NCBI GenBank assembly: GCA_964469565.1
Contig: CAYXZD010000002.1
Location: 276,058 to 340,057, forward strand
DNA: 64,000 nt
From: GCA-2720975 sp964469565
GTDB lineage: Bacteria > Planctomycetota > UBA1135 > GCA-002686595
Direction: 5' to 3'
How positions within the stretch are numbered: the stretch's first letter is position 1; each line of letters begins with the position of its first letter. A program made the position numbers and the translations under genes. Positions 43,695 to 51,072 of the stretch are shown here, one piece after another. The notes beneath the pieces are model-generated. The model was given only the letters and a program-made list of their open reading frames with translations. It had not been told where the DNA came from and made no database searches.

Positions 43695-44626
43695 GAGAAA
43701 GCCCCTCCCAGTGCAAGGATCCCGCCGATAGCTCCAAGGACCAGCAAGACGGCTAGAATGATCTTCGATGGCGAATACGGGACCTTGCCCGCTATCTTGC
43801 CAGTCTGACCATTGACGAGGATCCGAATCGGGGCCTTATCATCGGCAAACCGAACGGCGTACACCCAGACCGGCATCAAACACAGATCGGCCACCTCATC
43901 GGAAAGTTCGACCTGGGCCTTGAGACCCGTAGACGAGTCGCCAGGCATGAATGCCTGCAAGGCTGATTCAACTCCCTCCACCGCTTCGGTTTGTGCAAGG
44001 CGAATGCACTCCTCCGAACCGAGGGAAGGTTCCTCCGCTGTCCAACCCGCTAGCAAGTCAGGAGTGAAGCGCTGTAAGGCACGCAGATCAAAGGGCTCGA
44101 TGCCTTGCAGTTCGCTGTTGGCAATCCCTTTTGACGCTGTAACCACTACATCCATCACATAGCTCTCGTACTCCCCGGTGAGGCTCCTCCATTCTGTGCG
44201 AGTCTCGGTACGGGTGTGAGTTGTTGTGTTTCCCTTCGCGTCAGTAGTGGTGTAAGTCACGACTACGGTGTAATCCTCACCAATCCGTGCGCTGTAGTTT
44301 GCCTGCGCCCTCGCACCGTACAGATAGCTTGGCAAATAAATCCCCTGAGTCCCTTCCACCACACCCTGCTTGAGACCCGAGTGCACAAACGGGCCCCGGC
44401 TGTTGAGCCATTGACGCACCAAGCCTGCCGCCGATTCTTGGTCCTGTGTAAATCCCAATACAAAGGTCGGATCAATGCGGCCTTCGCCAGCAGGCCGAGT
44501 CACCACATGTGGTGACGCACAATAGGGACACTCAGCAGTTCGCAATCCTGCAGGTACTACGATTTGTGCACCACAGGTGGTGCAGGAAATATCGAGAGCG
44601 AGTGCGGCGGGAGCTGATTGAGCCAT
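43691..44626 (-). CDS. Zinc-ribbon protein with C-terminal membrane anchor (paralogue 1)
   Basis: One zinc ribbon (Cys15/Cys18/Cys33/Cys36: CTTCGAQ then CPYCASP), a middle region with a sheet-forming strand (DYTVVVTYTTTDAKGNTTTH) and MPVWVYAVRFADDKAPIRIL, and a final helix (IILAVLLVLGAIGGILALGG). It shares layout and sequence with the next gene, which it overlaps by four bases. The charged C-terminal stretch before the helix puts the ribbon in the cytoplasm if the helix is a tail anchor. Function unknown. It is divergent from the acetyltransferase gene, 53 bp away. Confidence 0.65.
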   Translation of the reverse strand: MAQSAPAALALDISCTTCGAQIVVPAGLRTAECPYCASPHVVTRPAGEGRIDPTFVLGFTQDQESAAGLVRQWLNSRGPFVHSGLKQGVVEGTQGIYLPSYLYGARAQANYSARIGEDYTVVVTYTTTDAKGNTTTHTRTETRTEWRSLTGEYESYVMDVVVTASKGIANSELQGIEPFDLRALQRFTPDLLAGWTAEEPSLGSEECIRLAQTEAVEGVESALQAFMPGDSSTGLKAQVELSDEVADLCLMPVWVYAVRFADDKAPIRILVNGQTGKIAGKVPYSPSKIILAVLLVLGAIGGILALGGAFS

Positions 44627-44679
44627 GAGTCAGTTCGGGTAGGATTCGAGTGTACCCCACTCACGCCTAATCATTCATA

Positions 44680-45486
44680 ATGAATGTCATGCCCCGCCTC
44701 GATCCCTACCCAGTCGCCGCACTTGAAGAGCGGCGACTGGCCACCAGCCTCTCCGAGGTGGCCCTTGAAGCCCAACAGATTGCCGGCGGCTGGATGTGCT
44801 ACTCCCGACCAGGATGCTGGTCCAATCAAGCTGCCGGATTAGGGCTTGAGGGACCCGTTTCTGAGGAAGACTTGGAACACTTGGTGCATTTCTATCAAAG
44901 CAGGGGGGCAGTGCCTTATGTGGGCGTGAGTCCTATCGCTGATGAGGGATTAGTCGAGCTCTTGGAAAGTCGCGGCTTCCAACTACGTGAGATGCACAAT
45001 CTCTATGGGCTCGGGATTGGGCGCTCAGCGCTTACCTCGGCCCCCGACCACGCTAGCGGGCCACAAGGCCTTGAGGTACGTGAGGCCCGAGCCGATGAGT
45101 TGGAGACTTTTGTCGCAATCAACTCTGCTGGATTTGGCCTCAAAGCAGACGGGTCGTCACAGGAGCACTTGGACGAAATCACGAGGCGCGTTTTTGCACA
45201 CCCTCGAACTATCCCGTTTCTAGCCTTTTGGGAGGGCATCCCCGCCGCTTCGGGCCTCGTAGAGACCTACGGGGAACTCGCCTGCCTCATTGGAACGAGC
45301 GTACTCCCGGAATACCGGCGCAAGGGGATCCAGCTGGCCATGATGCGCAAGCGCATGGTTTCCGCAGCTGAGAGCCAGTGTCGGTTTATCACCGTCGCAT
45401 CCTCTCCAGGGATCGCCACTGGCCGCAATGCTGAGCGATTGGGATTTGGCCTCGCCTACATTCAGTCAGCCTTCACTCTGGACTGA
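44680..45486 (+). CDS. GNAT family acetyltransferase
   Basis: Predicted acyl-CoA N-acyltransferase. The C-terminal GNAT domain has LIGTSVLPEYRRKGIQLAMM, the acetyl-CoA-binding R/Q-x-x-G-x-G/A loop, followed by RMVSAAESQCRFITV and GRNAERLGFGLAYIQ. The N-terminal half has a second, weaker GNAT-like fold (HFYQSRGAVPYVGVSPIADE), so it may be a double-GNAT protein. 268 residues. It sits divergently from the zinc-ribbon pair across 53 bp containing an inverted ATTCA-TAA-TGAAT repeat, and its last 21 bases overlap the end of the convergent HEAT-repeat gene. Substrate unknown. Confidence 0.82.
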   Translation: MNVMPRLDPYPVAALEERRLATSLSEVALEAQQIAGGWMCYSRPGCWSNQAAGLGLEGPVSEEDLEHLVHFYQSRGAVPYVGVSPIADEGLVELLESRGFQLREMHNLYGLGIGRSALTSAPDHASGPQGLEVREARADELETFVAINSAGFGLKADGSSQEHLDEITRRVFAHPRTIPFLAFWEGIPAASGLVETYGELACLIGTSVLPEYRRKGIQLAMMRKRMVSAAESQCRFITVASSPGIATGRNAERLGFGLAYIQSAFTLD

Positions 45487-46947
45487 CACCCCAGATGAAC
45501 CACCCCTCTTCTTCTTCGGGTCACGGCCCGCTCCTGCCTGGCCCTTCCCGCCTGCACTAGTAGCCCCCTCTGCATCGGCACGCTTGACTGCTACGCCAAA
45601 GATACGCTTGCGCGGAATGACATCAGAGCCAGCCGTCATCACGAGGGACTCCATCTGAGATAGGGGGGCGCCCTCCAAAACCGCTTTGACTGTGGCAAGG
45701 GCCTTGACCGCGCGGCGCCCCGTGTGAGCAGGAGTAATTTCTGCCAAGTAGGGAATCCACTCCTTATTTCGCGTCAGCCCAATGCCAAGGATGGCAGCCA
45801 CCTGTGCCTCCTCGCTGCCCTCCGCGATGGTCTCTTTGAACATCTCCCAGATTTCATCATCGGGGGCGAGCGTTCCAAGGCCCAATAACGCATTGGCTTG
45901 CAAGACCGGGTCTCGGCCGTCACGGGCACGCTTCAATAGAGTGCCCCGCGCCCGTCGATCGTCGCTGCCTACCGCCCCCAGCGCTCGATACAGATTCTTC
46001 TTGATGGCCTCCTCCTTCTCCTTGCCCACGTACTTACTAATGTCTCGCAGGGACTCCGGCGCTCCAAGTTGTTCGAGAGCCACAACGGCCTCTGCCCGTA
46101 GCTCATCATCACTACTGGATAAGAACTCGGCCGCTACCTCCCAGTAACTCGAAGGTGAATGCTCACCGACAAAGCGCAGGAGGTCTCTCTGGCGCTCAGC
46201 TCGCTTGCCAGCATTGCGCTTACCGCCACCGCCCCTCAGACTCGTCACAAGAAAGTCACGAGCTTCGGGTTCATCGGCCATCACCAGTCGCTCTAGTTTG
46301 GCCTGAGCCTTCTCCGCCCTCCCCTTCTTGAGCTCTTTGATTATCGCGAGGGCCTCCTCCCGAGTGGGTGGAACCGGCTCGGATTCCGTGGACGAATCGT
46401 ATACCCCATCCATAACAAGCCGCGCCGGCGCACGAGCCTTGGAAGAAAGCTTGAACGAAAAATCCTCGTCCACCTTTTGGATTGCTGTAAAGAAACACCA
46501 TTCCAACTCTGGCGCGGTGATCTCATAGGGAACCGAGAGTATTGCCTTCCCCTCTGGCGAGAGGAACACATGTTGTGGGGCCACCACGAACCCCTCACTG
46601 TCTGCCGTTAGCACTCCCTTACGTACATGGCCGTCGATATTACGGTGATCCACACAACTGATGCCTCCAAAGCGCGAGCAGGTGCCCCCGGAATTGTGGG
46701 TGTTATTCGAAGCCACCAAGTTCGTTGTATGCGCTGCGAGGGCGATGATCGCCTTGTCCTTGTAGACCTCCCGGGCCATGCGATCATTCGCACGCTCACC
46801 GTCCATGTTGACAGCAATGAACACTACTTTGCCCTCCGCCTTTGAAACCTGCAGGGCATCCGCGAAGGACTCGCTCCAGTCGATCCCGGCCCGGGGCCCA
46901 GCTAGGGAAGTCAGAATGATCAAGCCGCAAGCCAATAGTGTACGCAT
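45466..46947 (-). CDS. Thioredoxin-like plus HEAT-repeat exported protein
   Basis: Signal peptide (MRTLLACGLIILTSLAG) followed by a thioredoxin-like N-terminal domain (DWSESFADALQVSKAEGKVV, FIAVNMDGERAND, VFLSPEGKAILSVPYEI). The usual C-x-x-C is absent; Cys residues occur as GGTCSRFGGISC instead, so redox activity is doubtful. From about residue 250 there are HEAT/PBS-lyase-like repeats (DELRAEAVVALEQLGAPESL, DPVLQANALLGLGTL, EEAQVAAILGIGLTRNKEWI) and a low-complexity tail of Gly, Lys and Ser. ATG 46947 starts the signal peptide. Its 3' end overlaps the acetyltransferase gene by 21 bp. Scaffold role likely. Confidence 0.72.
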   Translation of the reverse strand: MRTLLACGLIILTSLAGPRAGIDWSESFADALQVSKAEGKVVFIAVNMDGERANDRMAREVYKDKAIIALAAHTTNLVASNNTHNSGGTCSRFGGISCVDHRNIDGHVRKGVLTADSEGFVVAPQHVFLSPEGKAILSVPYEITAPELEWCFFTAIQKVDEDFSFKLSSKARAPARLVMDGVYDSSTESEPVPPTREEALAIIKELKKGRAEKAQAKLERLVMADEPEARDFLVTSLRGGGGKRNAGKRAERQRDLLRFVGEHSPSSYWEVAAEFLSSSDDELRAEAVVALEQLGAPESLRDISKYVGKEKEEAIKKNLYRALGAVGSDDRRARGTLLKRARDGRDPVLQANALLGLGTLAPDDEIWEMFKETIAEGSEEAQVAAILGIGLTRNKEWIPYLAEITPAHTGRRAVKALATVKAVLEGAPLSQMESLVMTAGSDVIPRKRIFGVAVKRADAEGATSAGGKGQAGAGRDPKKKRGGSSGVSVQSEG

Positions 46948-47220
46948 GGGGTGAGGTGTGTGTGAGTGAAGTAAGCCAGCTTCCATTGTCAAGTGGGCAA
47001 TGGACTGCTACCCAGACTAGGTAGAGCATTCGGCAGGAGCCTGAACTTGAAAGCCCGAGAGTACTCGTTGAGAACCACATTCTACCGCAGGCCGTCTGGT
47101 GGTTAACCCCTCACTTCTGAGAGGGTTTCGATCAACGAGCTGATTGCTGCGAGCGGGGCTGGAAGTGTTGGGTTTGGGATGAATAGCCCCAAGGGTGCCC
47201 TAGTTCTCTAGAATCACCGC

Positions 47221-49422
47221 ATGATTCATCCCACACACTTTGGGGTTCGCTTTGCCCTTGTAGCCCTTTGCTGCGGCACGCACGCTAGTTCTGGTGTTCC
47301 GCAGGAGAATCCGCCCATTCGGGTGGCCTGCATCGGTGATTCCATTACGGTCGGCTCCAAGATTGCAGGCCGCGAGCACAATTCCTACCCCGCCCAGCTC
47401 GCCCACCTGATCGGAGCAGACTACGAAGTGCGAAACTTCGGCGTAGGGAGCTCTACGCTGCTCGCCAAGGCAGACCTGCCTTTCACACAAACGCCCGAAT
47501 GGGAGGAGGTACTCGAATGGAAGCCCGATGTTTCCATCATCCTCCTGGGAACCAATGATACGTGCCAAGATGACCAACGCAGCAATTGGCAACACGCAGA
47601 GCATGCCGTAGCGGATGCCCAGGCCATGGTCTCCGCACTTCGCTCTGTCCAGCAGAACCCCCGAATCCTGCTCTGCTCGCCAACTCCTATGTTCCCAAAC
47701 GCATCTGGCTTATCACCCGCGCGCAAGGCGGACCTGACAGATCGCAGCCGCAGAATGGGTACGCTGAGCCAAGCCCTTGCCCAGGTCGCGAATGGCCAAA
47801 AGAACGTGGAATACCACGATCTCGCACGGGTGATTACGCAGGGGCAGGTTGTAGATGGTGTTCACCTATCTGCTTTCGGTGCAGAGTCCCTAGCCGAGCG
47901 ATTAGCCGAAGCCTTGCGGGCCAAGCGTGGGCAGGAGCTAGAGACACTCGCCAAGCTTCAGGCGCTCTTCCCCAAGCTCACTGAGAGCCGCTACCATGGT
48001 TTTCAGCGGGTCGACTTCAAGCTCTCAAATTCTGGGGCGAATTGCACTGTCGTCATCCCTCATGTGGGCTTACGCGGGCGCCCTTGGCTCTGGCGAATGC
48101 GGTTTTTTGGCCACGAGCCTGGGCTGGAACTTGAACTGCTCGATCGCGGTGTGCACCTCGTCTACGTCGACATCGCAGGTCACTATGGATCTCCAAGCGC
48201 ACTTGCCCGCATGGAGGAATTGTACGCAAACCTGTGTAACAAGCCTCAGTCAGTCCTTTCCAACAAACCTATCCTCATGGGTATGAGCCGTGGGGGGTTG
48301 CCTGCACTTCACTGGGCTAACACCCACCCCAAGCAGATCGCGGCCCTCTATGCGGACAATGCCGTCTTCGACCTATCATCTTGGCCTGGAGGAAAAAGCA
48401 CAGCCCGCAAGCAACCCGAGTGGGAGGAAGCCCTCGCTGCATGGGATTGGGATGAAAAGAAAGCCCTGAATCTTGGAGACCATCTCATTCCAAAGAGTCA
48501 ACGTGCAGCCAAGGAAGGGGTAGGCCTGTTCGTGTCCGTCGGCCTCGACGATCAAGTCGTTCCACCGAGCGAGAATAGTATGCGTTTGGCTGCAGCTTGG
48601 GAAAGACGAGGGGGCCCGGTGCAGATTTGGAGAAAGCCCAATGCCGGGCACCACCCCCATGGACTGCACCCTCCCGCCCCCCTGCGCCGAGGCTTGCTCG
48701 CCGCTGTCGGCCACGGCCATAATCCCGCTGCACATTCCAAACCGTCTGCGGAGTACCGCGGTCGAGCTGCTGGATGGGATGGCGGCACATGGTGGGACGA
48801 ATTGGCTCGTTTGCAGTCCTTAGGTGAAGAGCATTCCAATGCTCAAGTGGTGTTCCTTGGAGATTCGATCACACAGGGTCTGAGCGGTTCAAAAGCGCGA
48901 GTTGCCATTGAGAACGACGAAAACCCATTCAACAGAGAGTTCGGGTCTCTGGGTGCAGTCAACCTAGGGGTCAGCGGAGACCGGACCGAGCACCTGCTCT
49001 ATCGCATCAAACATGGAGCCCTTTCGTCTATGAACCCCAAGGTGATCATGCTCCAGATTGGGGCCAATAATGTCGTCACGGGTGGGCATAGCGCTGATGA
49101 AACTGCGGAGGGAATCGAGGCCGTCGTTGCTCTCCTCTGCTCCCAAGAGCCCCAGGCGAGGATTCTGATCTATGGTCCATTCCCCGTTGGCTTTACCGCT
49201 GAGGACCCCCTGCGAACATGCACGAATGACATTCACAAGCGCATACAAGCCCTCGGAAAACTAGAAAACGTCCTGTACGTCGATCTGCGCCGTATGTTCC
49301 TCCAACCCAATGGCGAACCCAACGCCAATATGGCGAGCGATGCAATTCACATCTCTGCTGCAGGGAAGTCTGCATGGCTCTCAGTGGCGTACTTCTCAGT
49401 CATCGATTCCTTGGGACGCTGA
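47221..49422 (+). CDS. Triple-domain hydrolase: SGNH, alpha/beta, SGNH
   Basis: A signal segment (FALVALCCGTHASS) is followed by three catalytic domains in one 733-residue chain. First SGNH: GDSIT (Ser41), GTND (110-113), DGVH (Asp212, His215). Then an alpha/beta hydrolase: GMSRGG (nucleophile Ser356), GLDDQVVP (Asp443/Asp444) and GHHPHG (His478 or nearby). Then a second SGNH: GDSIT (Ser549), GANN (614-617), DAIH (Asp707, His710). All triads appear intact. Such enzymes usually remove acetyl or other esters from polysaccharides; the fused set suggests attack on a multiply esterified glycan. The stop lies inside the 55-bp repeat bordering the second gap. Confidence 0.82.
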   Translation: MIHPTHFGVRFALVALCCGTHASSGVPQENPPIRVACIGDSITVGSKIAGREHNSYPAQLAHLIGADYEVRNFGVGSSTLLAKADLPFTQTPEWEEVLEWKPDVSIILLGTNDTCQDDQRSNWQHAEHAVADAQAMVSALRSVQQNPRILLCSPTPMFPNASGLSPARKADLTDRSRRMGTLSQALAQVANGQKNVEYHDLARVITQGQVVDGVHLSAFGAESLAERLAEALRAKRGQELETLAKLQALFPKLTESRYHGFQRVDFKLSNSGANCTVVIPHVGLRGRPWLWRMRFFGHEPGLELELLDRGVHLVYVDIAGHYGSPSALARMEELYANLCNKPQSVLSNKPILMGMSRGGLPALHWANTHPKQIAALYADNAVFDLSSWPGGKSTARKQPEWEEALAAWDWDEKKALNLGDHLIPKSQRAAKEGVGLFVSVGLDDQVVPPSENSMRLAAAWERRGGPVQIWRKPNAGHHPHGLHPPAPLRRGLLAAVGHGHNPAAHSKPSAEYRGRAAGWDGGTWWDELARLQSLGEEHSNAQVVFLGDSITQGLSGSKARVAIENDENPFNREFGSLGAVNLGVSGDRTEHLLYRIKHGALSSMNPKVIMLQIGANNVVTGGHSADETAEGIEAVVALLCSQEPQARILIYGPFPVGFTAEDPLRTCTNDIHKRIQALGKLENVLYVDLRRMFLQPNGEPNANMASDAIHISAAGKSAWLSVAYFSVIDSLGR

Positions 49423-49606
49423 ACCCCAAGACAAAAAACAAACAAACCGAANNNNNNNNNNNNNNNNNNNNNNNNNNNNNNNNNNNNNNNNNNNNNNNNN
49501 NNNNNNNNNNNNNNNNNNNNNNNNNNNNNNNNNNNNNNNNNNNNNNNNNNNCAGTCATCGATTCCTTGGGACGCTGAACCCCAAGACAAAAAACAAACAA
49601 ACCGAA
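49397..49606. repeat. 55-bp direct repeat flanking 100-N gap
   Basis: Positions 49397-49451 and 49552-49606 are identical and flank Ns at 49452-49551. The copy on the left contains the end of the triple hydrolase gene; the copy on the right repeats the same last codons and stop. Same length as at the first gap, hence a likely scaffolding artefact. Confidence 0.85.
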
Positions 49607-49632
49607 CCCGCCTAGGCTGGCATGATTATGCG

Positions 49633-51072
49633 ATGAGATTACCCGTTCTGCCGATTCTTGCCCTGGCTGCCTGCGTCCACCTCCCAACCCGCCCCGAGAC
49701 TGCCCTAACCGCAACTCCAGAATGGGGCGGGTTCCGGGGAAACAACAGCACCGGCATTGCCGGCTCTGCGCAACTACCTTCTGAACTGAATCCGGAGGAA
49801 AACCTGCTTTGGCGCACGGAGATCCCCAAAGGCTATTCCTCGCCGACAGTAGCGGGTGAGCGAGTTTTCATCACGGGTGCGACAAAATCGGATCTCATTA
49901 CCCTTTGTTTGGATTGGAAAACAGGCCAGGTCTTGTGGGAAGCGCGAGAGCCATTCGATGGCAAACGACCGGGAGCCAATTCCCCGGCTGCCCCATCTCC
50001 TATCACAGACGGCGAGCGCGTGTACACCCTATTTCACCATGCGGGACTGATTACATACGACCTCGAAGGGCGTGAGCTCTGGCGCAAGGACTTGGGGACG
50101 ATCAATATTCCTCACGGATTGGCCACTTCTCCCATCGTGCATGCAGGCATGGTGATTCAGCTCATCGACCAGGACACCGACTCGTTCCTCGTCGCCCTAG
50201 ACGCGACGAGCGGCGACGAATTGTGGCGAACGGAGCGCAGCGGAGTCACCCACTCCTATTCTACACCCACCCTCTACGCTCCGGACGAAGGCGACCCCCA
50301 GGTCATCGTCTCAGGATCATTTCAGATTGCTGGGTACTCCGCCTTGTCTGGCAAAAAACTGTGGTGGGTCGATGGCGGCGCTTGGCAGACCAAGGCCGTG
50401 CCAGTCATCGCTGGAGACCTCTGCATCGTCAACTCGTTCATGCTGTCAACTGCAGACATGGGAGTCCCCAAGTTCAGCGGAACGTTTGCCGAGTTGTTGG
50501 AGTTGCGCGACGACAACTCCAGCGGCTTGATCGAGAAGGAAGAATGGGACCACGAGGTCGTACAACAGATCTGGTTTATTCTTGACCTTGACGGTGATGA
50601 TAAACTCGGCCCCGCCGATTGGGAGTACGCCCTGGCCACCACGCGCGCTCTAGGAGGGTTGTTTGCCATTGAACTGGGGGGAACGGGCGATGTGACCGAT
50701 AGCCACGTCCGTTGGTTCACTGCCGACCGGCGAGTCTTGCCCGACATTCCCTCACCCATCCTCTTGAATGGGACCATTTACATGATCAAGCGTGGGGGAG
50801 TTTTCACAGCACTGGATGCCAAGACTGGTAATACCTTGCAGCGCGAACGCGTGGGTGAATCGGACGCCTATTACGCATCCCCTGTAGCAGCGGGCCAGAG
50901 AGTCTTGCTCGCCAGTCAATCAGGTCAGTTGTTGCTATTGGACGTCGAAAAAGGATTCACTGAGATTAGCTCGGGCCGTGTCGATGAAGAAGTGTGGTCG
51001 ACCCCAGCCATTGCAGGTAATCGGGTACTCGTTCGCTCACAAGCTGCACTCTACTGCTTTGGCGAGAGTTAG
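49633..51072 (+). CDS. PQQ-like propeller lipoprotein with inserted EF-hand pair
   Basis: Lipoprotein signal MRLPVLPILALAAC (Cys14), then WGGFRGNNSTGIAG and a propeller of about 450 residues (LCLDWKTGQVLW, VALDATSGDELWRTERSG, ALDAKTGNTLQRERVGESDA). Between blades, residues 293-304 (DDNSSGLIEKEE) and 318-329 (DLDGDDKLGPAD) form two canonical calcium-binding EF-hand loops, an unusual insertion. The rest is a normal blade series with no cytochrome domain. Likely a calcium-regulated binding protein at the membrane surface. It begins 27 bases after the right copy of the 55-bp repeat; the 3' end overlaps the kinase gene by four bases. Confidence 0.8.
   Translation: MRLPVLPILALAACVHLPTRPETALTATPEWGGFRGNNSTGIAGSAQLPSELNPEENLLWRTEIPKGYSSPTVAGERVFITGATKSDLITLCLDWKTGQVLWEAREPFDGKRPGANSPAAPSPITDGERVYTLFHHAGLITYDLEGRELWRKDLGTINIPHGLATSPIVHAGMVIQLIDQDTDSFLVALDATSGDELWRTERSGVTHSYSTPTLYAPDEGDPQVIVSGSFQIAGYSALSGKKLWWVDGGAWQTKAVPVIAGDLCIVNSFMLSTADMGVPKFSGTFAELLELRDDNSSGLIEKEEWDHEVVQQIWFILDLDGDDKLGPADWEYALATTRALGGLFAIELGGTGDVTDSHVRWFTADRRVLPDIPSPILLNGTIYMIKRGGVFTALDAKTGNTLQRERVGESDAYYASPVAAGQRVLLASQSGQLLLLDVEKGFTEISSGRVDEEVWSTPAIAGNRVLVRSQAALYCFGES

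Noticed and set aside
47209..47214. TAGAAT as a -10 box for a leaderless transcript of the triple hydrolase
   Set aside because: Close to consensus but no -35, and the position is too near the ATG to judge without transcript data.
49310..49714. Frames crossing the second N gap, including one that would extend the triple hydrolase
   Set aside because: The hydrolase has a real stop at 49420-49422; the continuation is the duplicated contig end.
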